From Mugil cephalus (lineage: Eukaryota; Chordata; Actinopteri; Mugiliformes; Mugilidae): DNA of 64,000 nt. Position 1 is the first letter of the stretch, and every line of letters starts with the position of its first letter. Under the pieces are notes generated by a model. The model was not told the DNA's origin. It was given only the letters and a program-made list of their open reading frames with translations, and did no database searches. The stretch spans positions 16,498,974 to 16,562,973 of the forward strand of contig NC_061786.1 of the NCBI RefSeq assembly GCF_022458985.1, in the 5' to 3' direction. A program made the position numbers and the translations under genes. Shown piece by piece: positions 10,710-21,302 of the stretch.

Positions 10710-10784
10710 TTAAATGGACCACTTTCAGAACCTGCTTCACTGTTTCATTGTTTTGTAAATACCCTATTTGAAAAAATCTCTGTG

Positions 10785-11105
10785 TCTCTGTGTATTTTCT
10801 GAATTTAAATCGTCCTGACATCAGTCCACAAGACACAAGCAGAGTCAGTCAATGTTTAGCACAAAAAGTTTCTCACATTCAAGATAAATCATTAGAAAGT
10901 AATTTGTCAGTGCCACTCCCTTTACCTTCAACCTGCACATTGTGATTATGAAACATATCCGGTAAAAAAGAGAATTTCCTACAACATAAATCTTTTCTAC
11001 AGACAGGATGATTGTACTTTCTGGTGACATGTGATTTATCAAAGAACTCCTCTTTGACCACAGGGTCTTTCATTCCTGCTCAGCCCAACATCTCTAAACT
11101 AATCT
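10785..11105. other. Unassigned segment absent from the paralogous block
   Basis: This 320-bp segment lies between sequences that are adjacent at 43367 in the other block copy. A minus-strand frame of 64 codons with several His/Cys residues is open across it, but I do not recognise it. Insertion here or deletion there cannot be told apart. Confidence 0.4.
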
Positions 11106-11244
11106 TAAACAGTTATTTAGGACACGTGACTACGTACCAGTGGTGGTCTGTCAGGGCCTGCAAGACCTCCTCTGCTGGCCTAAAAAATATCTGAATAACA
11201 GGCTTAATTATATTTTCCATGAATACCTATTAAATAATCCCTAA

Positions 11245-11978
11245 AGGTCTGTTCACCACCAGCCTGAACCATTGATACAAGGCAGCATGGATCCATGCTT
11301 TCATGTTGTTTACGCCAAATTGTGACCCTGCCATCTGAATGTCACAGCTGAAATCAAGACTCGTAAGACCAGGCAACGTTTCTCCAATTTTCTATTGTCC
11401 AGTGTTAGTGAGCCTGTGTGAACTGTAGTCTCAGTTTCCTGTTCTTAGCTGACAGGAGTGGCACCCGGTGTGGTCTTCTGCTGCTGTAGCCCATCTTCTT
11501 CAAGGTTGGACGTGTTGTGCGTTCATAGATGGTATTCTGCATTCCTTGGTTGTGACCAGTGGTTATTTGAGTTACTGTTGCCTTTCTATCATCTCCAACC
11601 AGTCTGCCCATTCTCCTCTGACCTCTCACATCAACAAGGCATTTTCATTCTCACAACTGTCGCTGACTGGATATTTTCTCTTTTTCGGACCATTCTCTGT
11701 AAACCCTAGAGATGGTTGCGTGTGAAAATCCCAGTAGATCAGCAGTTTCTGAAACACTCAGACCATCAGCCCGTCTGGCACCAACAACCATACCACATTC
11801 AAAGTCGCTTAAATCCCCTTTCTTTCCCATTCTGATGCTCGGTTTGAACTTCAACAAGTTGTCTTGATCACCTCTACATGACTAAATGCATTGATCTGCA
11901 GCCATGTGATTGCCTGATTAGATATTTGTGTTAGCAAGCAATTGGAAAGGTGTACCTAATAAAGTGGCCAGTGAGTGC
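11245..11978 (-). mobile_element. Tc1/mariner transposon relic (copy 1)
   Basis: Element on the minus strand. The right end bears the Tc1-like inverted repeat ACTGGCCACTTTATTAGGTA with ACACCT (about 11949-11978). Transposase pieces: the N-terminal helix-turn-helix GKKGDLSDFECGMVVGARR..LSVSETADLLGFSHATISRV (11651-11857), then RGQRRMGRLV..DRKATVTQIT..YSSRRPHRVPLLSAKNRKLRL (11405-11629), then WTIEDWRNV..DES-like and SMDPCCLVSTVQAGG remains. The catalytic C-terminal half and left inverted repeat are missing. Copy 2 at 43505-44240 has the same truncation, so both came from one block duplication. Confidence 0.8.
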
Positions 11979-12017
11979 ATATGAAATGAATAAATCTGAC
12001 TTTAATTGTCTCTCCTT

Positions 12018-12190
12018 GTAGTGGCGCAGTGGTGTCGTGAGTGGCAGTGATGCCTCACAGCAAGAAGGTTCTGGGTTCAAATCCATTTCTGTGTGGAGTT
12101 TGCATGTTCTCCCTGTGTCCGTGTGGGTTCTCTCCAGATACTCTGTCTTTGTGTGTCAGTCCTGAGATGGACTGGAGACCTGTCCAAAAG
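12018..12190 (+). mobile_element. SINE-like repeat with tRNA-like promoter boxes
   Basis: Starts GTGGCGCAGTGG (box A-like), then GGTTCTGGGTTCAAATCC (box B-like), then the widespread fish motif GTGTGGAGTTTGCATGTTCT and GAGATGGACTGGAGACCTGT. The same repeat occurs at 44281-44452 (block copy), in part at 24120-24240, and degenerate at 57915-58050. Confidence 0.6.
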
Positions 12191-12526
12191 TTAAGCGTAA
12201 TAAGTTGAACTTAAACTTTGATCCTCCTCTCGAAGGAATTGAAACAGATGTGATTAAAATTTTCATGTATGAGCAACTTTTTCTTATTTTGTCGAATGAG
12301 GAGTTCTGAGATCATAGAGAAGGAAAACAAAGAAGTAGGTTATTTCTGTGTCTTTGTAAACAGCTGTGCAATGAATGGACAGAAAATGATTGTAAAGACA
12401 AATATTTAATCAGGCTACTTTTTTGGTTGTTTTCATCATATTAAATATGAATTGGTGAAGTTCTTTATGTGTTTGTTTGCTAAATTAATCACATGAGAAT
12501 CGAGTGAAGTTGTGTGTTTAGTGCTG

Positions 12527-12850
12527 ATGAACGACACATCCATGCTTATGGCAGCTTCATAACAAAACGCAAAGGTGAGATGAAGAGGTAAGATTTGGAA
12601 ACCCCGGGAAGAGTGGAGCAGCATCTTATGACCTTTTTGAGGAAACACTCGCAGGCTGCTGATAGTCGTCATCATATATATACGTAGACCAGGAGGCGAC
12701 GCCGACTGCTTTGGCCGTCCCTGGAATTTGATCTCACAGTCTTTCTAAACTGGGGAGTTAGCGGTTGCTCCTCATGGCCTCCTTGGCTGCCAGGATGAGA
12801 GGAGTGAGGCTGGACAGAGGCTTGGCCTGCTTCAGGAATGGATGCTGCAC

Positions 12851-12888
<38 letters not shown>

Positions 12889-13210
12889 GAGAGCACACAG
12901 GAAACACCATGAGTCGATGGATGGAGTAAGTGTTATTGGTATAAGTTTGTATAAGTTGCAGCTATATGCACAGTTTTTATCCAAAGTAAAGAAATAGCTC
13001 AGGTATAATGGCACAATAGGAGTGTGCATCACTATTTCACAGTTATTTCAAGTGACTCTGACCGATTATTTCTTTTTTTTTTTTTTTACAGATACTATAA
13101 GTTCATCTCTTCAGTTGGTTGGATCAGTCTGATTTGAACTTTAATGTTTCTTGTTCTGTATCTTTTTCACATATATTCACTGTGTCTGTTAGATCAATGT
13201 GAGTGTGTAA
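12527..13210 (-). pseudogene. Displaced duplicate of the last pak2 exon with flanks
   Basis: Matches 52626-53297: part of the pak2 3' UTR, the whole terminal coding exon (12758-12844, 87 bp, stop TAA at 12758-12760, frame [19 protein letters not shown]... intact) and most of the last intron. It stops about 11 bp before the exon 13 donor. The AG acceptor is kept. The intron CAGA repeat has expanded to about nine units (12852-12889) compared with the parent, and a poly-T tract differs at 13074. No other pak2 exon is near, and orientation matches the V genes. It could act as a cryptic terminal exon for minus-strand transcripts; no evidence for that. Confidence 0.88.
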
Positions 13211-13917
13211 AATTTTTGACATTTTAAAAACCTGTTAAAGTTATTTACAGAGTCTAAATGGAACAAGGTCATTTAGCTAAAAGTTTTCAAAGTAAAAGTT
13301 TATTATCACTATATTATGGATGATACTGGTTTTGTATTTGTTGTTTAATTTGCAGGTTTGTCATGTCTGAATTTAAAGTGTCGCACTAAACTCATCAAAA
13401 ACCATGAGTCTGAATTCATTACAACCCCTCAGTGTCTCTGATTTGGTGAATAAATGTTAATAAGTGATATCATGAAGTTTGATTGTTGATCTCGTGAAGA
13501 CGATAAAAACTTAAAACTTAAACTTTGATCATTGTCTCAAAGGAATTGAATCAGATGTGATTTAAATGATCATCTATGACAAATTTTTCTTATATTATTA
13601 AATGAGGAGATCTTAGATTATAGAGAAGAAAAACAAAGAATTAGGTTATGTCTTTTTCATTGTAAACAGCTGGACAATGAATGGACTGAAACTGATTTTT
13701 AAAGCTTAAATTTTGAATCAGGCAACTTTCTTCTTCATGTGTTTTCCAAATGAATCACATGTGAATTGGATGAAGTTGTTTATGTTGTGTGTTTAGTGCT
13801 TGGTGAGGTTACTGTCAGCTCTGTGTTCAGTGGTCTGTGTCAGAGTCTCTTCCTCTTCAGCAGCTGCAGTCGGTTCCTGCTGTAACAGCTCAGAGTCTCT
13901 GCAGTCTGACTCAGGGA
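13211..13917. other. Spacer resembling the flank of Va-H
   Basis: About 13215-13800 aligns with 32410-32875 upstream of the Va-H 3' flank, with a stretch missing near 13380. From 13797 the conserved Va 3' flank starts. No gene seen. Confidence 0.5.
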
Positions 13918-13945
13918 GGTTTTTGTACGACGACAAATCACTGTG

Positions 13946-14419
13946 TGAACACACGAGCACTGTTTATATAATGGTAACTCTGACAGTAGTAAACTGCTGC
14001 ATCTTCAGTCTGAACTCCACTGATGGTCAAAGAGAAGTCAGAGCCACTTCCACTGCCACTAAACCGAGATGGTGTTCCTGATTCACATTAGCTGACAGAA
14101 TTTATCAAGAGTTTTGGAGTTTGTCCAGATTTCTGTTGATACCAGTGAAGACATTTTCCACCATTATAACAGGTGGAGGTAACAGCTTGGCTGGTATTAC
14201 AGGTCAGAGTGACAGTGGATCCTGGAGTAGCTGTCTTTACTGGAGGCTGAGTCACAGTCACCTGACCACTGCATCCTGCAGACAAAAACAAATGATTGAT
14301 TTCTCAGCAGAAATAAATGAGAGAAAAGGCAGCACATGATGAGTGAAATGTTGCTGAGAGAATGAACCTGTGAAGCAGCAGCAGGCCAGCGTCCAGATGA
14401 GGATGGTGATGAGAGTCAT
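13946..14419 (-). pseudogene. Va-C: V pseudogene (nonsense codon in CDR2)
   Basis: Leader 14368-14419 and V exon 13946-14275 are otherwise in frame, but codon TAA at 14088-14090 follows LLINSVS at the CDR2/framework 3 boundary. The rest ([11 protein letters not shown]..., VYYCQ...) continues in the same frame, so this is a single nonsense change. RSS heptamer 13939-13945 and nonamer 13918-13926 are intact, so it can still be recombined unproductively. CDR1 reads [12 protein letters not shown], another cysteine pair. Confidence 0.88.
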
Positions 14420-14484
14420 GGTGGTTGTGGTTTCTGCTGTGTTGACTGACAGATCTGAGTCCTGCAGTGTTGAACTCACAGGAC

Positions 14485-14529
14485 TATAAACCTTCTCAGT
14501 TGACTGGAGGATCAGCTGACCATGCAAAG
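14485..14529 (-). promoter_or_regulatory. Va-C promoter
   Basis: Octamer variant 14522-14529 and TATA-like box 14485-14490 are preserved although the gene is broken. Confidence 0.6.
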
Positions 14530-15096
14530 CCTCCTCTCTATGGAAATGATTTGTCTGCTGTCAACACACTGAAGGCAACCAGGGACACAACATCAGGAGA
14601 AATACTCTTTGGATTTAAACCATCTATGATCTGAATGGAACACAAGAAAATATTTACATTACAAACACAACTAAGGATTTAAGGATGAGTTTGTGTTCAC
14701 TGTGGTTTGTATTTCTACTTTCTAACACTGAATTCATCACAGTGAAGATCATATATAGAGTTTTAGTCATAATTCATCATTTGTTGTAAATCATTTTGAT
14801 AAAAGTATCATGTACATTTAATCATGTGTCAGCTGATTTAAAATTAGGAATCAATGACATTTCTAAAAGGAGACTGAGGTTTCTCTTCCAGTTGTAGAAA
14901 AGTAAAGCTACATTTAAATAATACAATGACTTTTTAAAAATGATTTTAACATCCATGTGATTACACATCATAACACATTCACAAAAGTGTATTTTTCGCT
15001 GTGTTATCAGAGAATCAGAGTTTTTTCAGAGGACAGATGTTTGTTCTCAGAGCAGGAGGTTTTTGTACGGCCTCTTAATGAGTTTGTATCACTGTG

Positions 15097-15134
15097 GTTG
15101 ACTTTTGGTGGAGGAACCAAACTCACCGTTGACT
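15097..15134 (+). CDS. J-C: light-chain J segment
   Basis: Encodes [12 protein letters not shown] (Leu where most others have Trp). RSS nonamer 15058-15066, 23-bp spacer, heptamer 15090-15096. Donor GTAAGT at 15135. The only constant exon directly downstream is the frameshifted Ca-C, so a joint to this J would be non-productive unless spliced onward to another C. Confidence 0.9.
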
Positions 15135-15605
15135 GTAAGTACCTTTTTCTTTGTAGCTTTTTACTTTTGTAACAATCTTCATTATAATTTGTTAAAATGT
15201 GATTGAGTTTATTGATTTTTTGTTGTTGATATTTTTCATTATTTAACAAAACTGATCCAATGTTTTAACTGTGACAAGAAACTTGACAGAGATCAATATT
15301 AACTCAGTATATAGTAACTGAAATAATAAAATAAATCATCAGTTTTCTAATATTCTATTTCACGATGAATTTGAATTATTCTCAGTTTAAAAATGTTTTA
15401 AATTAACATGTGATCGATGTCAAGTTGTAAGACTCAAAATGTAACATCAGTAGTTTAATGTTATTTTCTTTTATTAATTTTTAACATAGAAACAGTTTTT
15501 AGATTAAAGTGTGATGTGGATTTCAGTTAGTGATAAATATCATTTCATCAGTAAATGCAGATCAGCTTGGTGTTCACGCTTCATTCATTTCACATGTAGT
15601 TTAAA

Positions 15606-15625
15606 GGAAGTGAAAGAGACAGATG
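15606..15625 (+). promoter_or_regulatory. Intronic composite element (cluster C)
   Basis: GGAAGTGAAA 15606-15615, four-base gap, CAGATG 15620-15625. Retained although Ca-C is broken. Confidence 0.55.
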
Positions 15626-15929
15626 TCAAAGTTTTAACTGTCTTCACATGAATGTTTGAGCTCTGTCAGTTTAAAGATGGAAAATCATCCCAGAGATGAG
15701 TTATTCACTGTCACACATTGTGAAACAGATATGAAGACGTCATCAATGATTATTATTAATTGATGTTTAGGTGACATTTCCACTTGAATCATGAGGCTGA
15801 TGGTCTGATACTGAGAGAGTCCAACAGCAGCATAAGTTCTTGGGGTTCATTGATAAAATACTAGAAATGTCATCTTCCTTTATTAGCAGCCTTCATCCTG
15901 ACTCCTTTGTATTTGTGTCTCTCCTCCAG

Positions 15930-16251
15930 TGGGTGTGGTGCGTCCCACCCTGAGCGTCCTCCCCCCCTCCAGAGAGGAGCTGCAGCAGAGCAGTGCCACA
16001 CTGGTGTGTCTGGCCAGCGGGGGCTCCCCCTCGACCTGGAGTCTGGGCTGGAAGGTGGGGGGCAGCAGCAGGTCCTCGGGGTGTCCCGCAGCGTGGAGGT
16101 CCTGGGGGGGGACGGCCACTACAGCTGGAGCAGCTCCCTGAGCCTCACTGCAGACCAGTGGAGGAAGGCGGGCTCAGTGAGCTGTGAGGCCAGTCTGAAT
16201 GGACAGAGCCCTGTCACTCAAACCCTGGAGCCTGACCGCTGCTCAGAGTAG
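15930..16251 (+). pseudogene. Ca-C: constant exon with 1-bp deletion
   Basis: 322 bp where intact Ca exons have 323. A G run at 16078-16081 (after GGTCCTC) has four G instead of five. The frame shifts after SSRSSG and stops at TGA 16139-16141, losing the second domain cysteine and the C-terminal Cys. Acceptor and the region after the shift are otherwise as in Ca-H. Polyadenylation signals at 16423-16428 and 16438-16443 remain. One missing G in a homopolymer could also be a sequencing error. Confidence 0.85.
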
Positions 16252-17067
16252 AGCTTCAGCAACACTTCCTGTCTGGAAATGATGCTTCTGATACTTTCAT
16301 CAAGCTGCACATCTTCTCTCTTCTGATATTTGCTCAACACGCGACCGTCCTTTCATTTCTACACGATTCTGCTCTTTAACAATTATTATAAAAATGCTGA
16401 TGAAATTTCATGCGCATGAAAGAATAAACTGACATTTAATAAAATCACCATCTTTGTCATTTATTTCAATATTATTTACACACACACTTAATATAATAAA
16501 TGTGACTTTTGTAGCAGTTGTCCTGAGGATCTAAGAGGTCTACTGTAGAGGTAGAGGAGAGGAAGAGAAGTTCTCAGCTGTGTTAAAAGTAGTGCTGAGG
16601 TCTAAAAGAATTCCAATGTCACCATTAGCAGAGTCTGAGGACAGAAATAGATCATGGAAACTGACAGAAAAGAAGATTATGTGTTGAATGTGAGACAGAG
16701 ACACGAGCACAGAGAAAAAAAAAGTGTTTCCATTACTCAAAAAAAATTATAATGGTGGCAACAAATTTGATTTGAAGTATTGATGACTTAATATTTAGAA
16801 GATTGAAAATTTTACATCAATATACAAGTTTCAGATTTTTTTTGTTTTTGACATGGAAGCAAAATAAATTATATTGGGTATAAATAGTGTTTATATGTGA
16901 GTGTAAATGTGTGTTTAGTTCTTGGTGAGGTTACTGTCAGCTCTGTGTTCAGTGGTCTGTGTCAGAGTCTCTTCCTCTTCAGCAGCTGCAGTCGGTTCCT
17001 GCTGTAACAGCTCAGAGTCTCTGCAGTCTGACTGAGGGAGGTTTTTGTACGACGACAAATCACTGTG

Positions 17068-17529
17068 TGAACACACCACCGCTGTGGTAACTCTGACAGT
17101 AGTAAACTGCTGCATCTTCAGTCTGAACTCCACTGATGGTCAAAGAGAAGTCAGAACCACTTCCACTGCCACTAAACCGATCTGGTGTTCCTGATTTAAG
17201 TGTGCTCACTAAATATATCAGGAGCTTTGGAGTTTGTCCAGATTTCTGCTGATACCAGGACATAGCCTGATCTCCATCACTATATGTGTAAACATCCTGG
17301 CTGGTCTTACAGGTCATAGTGAGAGTGGATCCTGGAGTAAATGTCTTTACTGGAGGCTGAGTCACAGTCACCTGACCACTGCATCCTGCAGACAAAAACA
17401 AATGATTGATTTCTCAGCAGAAATAAATGAGAGAAAAGGCAGCACATGATGAGTGAAATGTTGCTGAGAGAATGAACCTGTGAAGCAGCAGCAGGCCAGC
17501 GTCCAGATGAGGATGGTGATGAGAGTCAT
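17068..17529 (-). CDS. Va-D: light-chain V segment
   Basis: Leader 17478-17529, V exon 17068-17385, frame open. RSS heptamer 17061-17067, nonamer 17040-17048. Cys23 and Cys104 ([12 protein letters not shown]) present. CDR1 [13 protein letters not shown] has no extra cysteine, and the germline CDR3 is shorter than in most Va. Lies about 1.1 kb after the broken Ca-C and is paired with J-D and intact Ca-D. Confidence 0.93.
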
Positions 17530-17594
17530 GGTGGTTGTGGTTTCTGCTGTGTTGACTGACAGATCTGAGTCCTGCAGTGTTGAACTCACAGGAC

Positions 17595-17639
17595 TATAAA
17601 CCTTCTCAGTTGACTGGAGGATCAGCTGACCATGCAAAG
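17595..17639 (-). promoter_or_regulatory. Va-D promoter
   Basis: Octamer variant 17632-17639; TATA-like box 17595-17600. Confidence 0.65.
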
Positions 17640-18193
17640 CCTCCTCTCTATGGAAATCATTTCTCTGCTCTCAACACACTGAAGGCAACCAGGGACACAA
17701 CATCAGGAGAAATAGTCTTTGGATTTAAACCATCTATGATCTGAATGAAACACAAGAAAATATTTACATTACAAACACAACTAAGGATTTAAGGATGAGT
17801 TTGTGTTCAATGTGGTTTGTATTTCTACTTTCTAACATTCATTTCATCAGAGTGAAGATCATATATAGTGTTTTAGTCATAATTCATCATTTCTTGTAAA
17901 TCATTGTGATAAAAGTATCATGTACATTTAATCATGTGTCAGCTGATTTAAAATTAGGAATCAATTACATTTCTAAAAGGAGACCGAGGTTTCTCTTTCA
18001 GTTGTAGAAAAAAGTAATACTATGACTTTTTAAAAATGATTTCAACATCCATGTGATTACACATCATAACACATTCACAAAAGTGTATTTTTTGCTGTGT
18101 TATCAGAAGAATCAGAGTTTTTTCAGAGGACAGATGTTTGTTCTCAGAGCAGGAGGTTTTTGTACGGCCTCTTGATGAGTTTGTATCACTGTG

Positions 18194-18231
18194 GTACACT
18201 TTTGGTGGAGGAACCAAACTCACCGTTGACT
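18194..18231 (+). CDS. J-D: light-chain J segment
   Basis: Encodes [12 protein letters not shown] (Tyr at the first full codon). RSS nonamer 18155-18163, 23-bp spacer, heptamer 18187-18193; donor GTAAGT at 18232. Confidence 0.92.
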
Positions 18232-18700
18232 GTAAGTACCTTTTTCTTGGTAGCTTTTTACTTTTATAACTTTTTTTCTCATATTTAGTGAAAATGTGAT
18301 CGAGTTCATTGATTTTTTGTTGTTGATATTTTTCATTATTTAACAAAAATGATCCAACGTTTTAACTGTGACAAGAAACTTGACAGAGATTAGTATTAAC
18401 TCAGTATATAGAAACTGAAAATAAAAATAAATCATTAGTTTTCTGATATTCTATTTCACGATGACTTTGAATTATTCTCTGTTTAAAATGTGTTAAATTA
18501 ACATGTGACTGATGTCAAGTTGTAAGACTCAAAATGTAACATCAGTAGTTTAATGTTATTTTCTTTTATTCATTTTTAACATAGAAACAGTTTTTAGATC
18601 AACGTGTGATGTGGATTTCAGTTAGTGATAAATATCATTTCATCAGTAAATGCAGATCAGCTTGGTGTTCACGCTTCATTCATTTCACATGTAGTTGAAA

Positions 18701-18720
18701 GGAAGTGAAAGAGACAGATG
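18701..18720 (+). promoter_or_regulatory. Intronic composite element (cluster D)
   Basis: GGAAGTGAAA 18701-18710 and CAGATG 18715-18720, with a G for T change just before it (TTGAAAGG) that leaves the core untouched. Confidence 0.6.
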
Positions 18721-19031
18721 TCAAAGTTTTAACTGTCTTCACATGAATGTTTGAGCTCTGTCAGTTTAAAGATGGAAAATCATCCCAGAGATGAGTTATT
18801 CACTGTCACACATTGTGAAACAGATATGAAGACGTCATCAATGATTAATATTAATTGATGTTTTAGTGACATTTCCACTTGAATCATGAGGCTGATGGTC
18901 TGATACTGAGAGATTTATGAGTCCAACAGCAGCACAAGTTGTTGTGGTTCATTGATAAAGCACTAGAAATGTCATCTTCCTTTATTAGCAGCCTTCATCC
19001 TGACTCCTTTGTATTTGTGTCTCTACTCCAG

Positions 19032-19354
19032 TGGGTGTGGTGCGTCCCACCCTGAGCGTCCTCCCCCCCTCCAGAGAGGAGCTGCAGCAGAGCAGTGCCA
19101 CACTGGTGTGTCTGGCCAGCGGGGGCTCCCCCTCGACCTGGAGTCTGGGCTGGAAGGTGGGGGGCAGCAGCAGGTCCTCGGGGGTGTCCCGCAGCGTGGA
19201 GGTCCTGGGGGGGGACGGCCACTACAGCTGGAGCAGCTCCCTGAGCCTCACTGCATACCAGTGGAGGAAGGCGGGCTCAGTGAGCTGTGAAGCCAGTCTG
19301 AATGGACAGAGCCCTGTCACTCAAACCCTGGAGCCTGACCGCTGCTCAGAGTAG
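19032..19354 (+). CDS. Ca-D: light-chain constant exon
   Basis: Intact 323-bp exon, stop TAG 19352-19354. Domain cysteines in TLVCLAS and SVSCEAS, terminal DRCSE. Distinct from other Ca copies by LTAYQW (usually LTADQW) and by TCTACTCCAG at the acceptor. Polyadenylation signals 19526-19531 and 19541-19546. Confidence 0.93.
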
Positions 19355-20253
19355 AGCTTCAGCAACACTTCCTGTCTGGAAATGATGCTTCTGATACTTT
19401 CATCAAGCTGCACATCTTCTCTCTTCTCATATTTGCTCAACACGCGACCGTCCTTTCATTTCTACACGATTCTGCTCTTTAACAATTATTGTAAAAATGC
19501 TGATAAAATTTCATGCACATGAAAGAATAAACAGACATTTAATAAAATCAAAAACTTTGTCATTTATATCAATATCATTTTCACTCACACTTAATATAAT
19601 AAATATGACATTTGTAGCAGTTGTGCTGAGGATCTAAGAGGTCTACAGTAGAGGTAGAGGAGAGGAAGAGAAGTTCTCAGCCGTATTAAAAGTATTGCTG
19701 AGGTCTAAAAGAATTCAAATGTCTCCATTAGCAGAGTCTGAGGACAGAAATAGATCATGGAAACTGACACAAAAGAAGTTCATGTGTTGAATGTGGGACA
19801 GAGACACGAGCACAGAGAGAAAAAAAGTGTTTCCATTACTCAAAATAAAATTATAATGGTGGCAACAAATGTTCATTGTCTGATAATACAATTTAAATCA
19901 TCATATGATGCAGGTCTGTGTTTGATCCCCATTTGGAGACTTTAACAAGATAAACTACCTGGTTGATGGCTTCATATTTTGAAGATTGAAAATTTTATCA
20001 TTATAAAAGTTTCAGATTTTTTTTTTTTTTTTTTTTGGCTGCAAGCAAAATGAATTATATTGGGTATAAATAGTGTTTATATGTGTTTGTAAATGTGTGT
20101 TTAGTGTTTGGTGAGGTTACTGTCAGCTCTGTGTTCAGTGGTCTGTGTCAGAGTCTCTTCCTCTTCAGCAGCTGCAGTCGGTTCCTGCTGTAACAGCTCA
20201 GAGTCTCTGCAGTCTGACTGAGGGAGGTTTTTGTACGACGACAAATCACTGTG

Positions 20254-20712
20254 TGAACACATTACTGTGTTCACTCTGACAGTAGTAAACTGCTGCATCT
20301 TCAGTCTGAACTCCTCTGATGGTCAAAGCAGCGTTCGCTCCATCACTTGTACCAGAAAATCTAGAAGAAAACTCACTTGTTGGATTTTTACCCAGTTTGA
20401 TGACCAACTTTGGAGCTTGTTCAGGTTTCTGCTGATACCAGTGTACATTAGTATCTCCATCTGACCACACATAAGCTTTTGGGTTGATTTTACAGCTCAT
20501 AGTGACAGTGGATCCTGGAGTAAATGTCTCTACTGGAGGCTGAGTCACAGTCACCTGACCACTGCATCCTGCAGACAAAAACAAATGATTGATTTCTCAG
20601 CAGAAATAAATGAGAGAAAAGGCAGCACATGATGAGTGAAATGTTGCTGAGAGAATGAACCTGTGAAGCAGCAGCAGGCCAGCGTCCAGATGAGGATGGT
20701 GATGAGAGTCAT
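20254..20712 (-). CDS. Va-E: V segment of a divergent subfamily, no own J-C
   Basis: Leader 20661-20712 and framework 1 ([20 protein letters not shown]) match other Va genes, but from Cys23 on it differs: [33 protein letters not shown], then [17 protein letters not shown]. Va-H is the only relative. V exon 20254-20568, frame open, Cys23 and Cys104 present, no extra cysteines. RSS heptamer 20247-20253, nonamer 20226-20234. Followed by the Vb-3 relic, not a J. The sharp change after framework 1 suggests a conversion or exchange origin. Confidence 0.92.
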
Positions 20713-20777
20713 GGTGGTTGTGGTTTCTGCTGTGTTGACTGACAGATCTGAGTCCTGCAGTGTTGAACTCACAGGAC

Positions 20778-20822
20778 TATAAACCTTCTCAGTTGACTGG
20801 AGGATCAGCTGACCATGCAAAG
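20778..20822 (-). promoter_or_regulatory. Va-E promoter
   Basis: Octamer variant 20815-20822; TATA-like box 20778-20783. Confidence 0.65.
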
Positions 20823-21197
20823 CCTCCTCTCTATGGAAATCATTTCTCTGCTCTCAACACACTGAAGGCAACCAGGGACACAACATCAGGAGAAATAGTC
20901 TTTGGATTTAAACCATCTATGATCTGAATGGAACACAAGAAAATATTTACATCACAAATTCTGCTGGAGATTAGTGTCACTGTGGTTGGTTCATGTCTCA
21001 ATCCTTCACTTTTTACTCATCTATCATTAAAACACAGTATTTATCAATATATAGGAGGGAAATTAAGTCTCTCATTTGTTACATCATTTCTGATATTTCC
21101 TGCATTAAATTTAAAGCTGTGTATTGAAAAAGTGTCAGTGAATTTCTTTAATTTTATTTAGACACATAGTGTTTCTGCTTGATGACTCTAGTGTTGT

Positions 21198-21302
21198 CAC
21201 TGTGTGAACTCACCACCATGATGGGCACCAAGACGGTATTAATCTCCAGCATCTTCAGTCTATACTCCACTGATGGTTGAAGTGTACTGAGAACCAGATC
21301 TA
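21198..21302 (-). pseudogene. Vb-3: deletion relic of a Vb segment
   Basis: Same two deletions as Vb-2: nonamer and spacer gone, and framework 3 fused to the sequence upstream of the leader. Unlike Vb-2 the heptamer CACTGTG (21198-21204) is intact. Downstream flank continues as in Vb-1 and Vb-6. Confidence 0.8.

Noticed and set aside
12018-12190. A tRNA gene
   Set aside because: Box A/B-like sequences are present but the stems do not form a tRNA, and the 3' part is the dispersed SINE-like body.
12845-12893. Possible CRISPR-like tandem repeat
   Set aside because: Simple CAGA microsatellite in a vertebrate intron copy; no spacers.
16915-17133. Recurring minus-strand [30 protein letters not shown]... 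next to every Va (also at 20101, 24409, 27528, 44747, 47969)
   Set aside because: It is the conserved Va 3' flank and RSS read in another frame from the V exon; its start and end vary between copies and it runs through the RSS. DNA conservation explains it.
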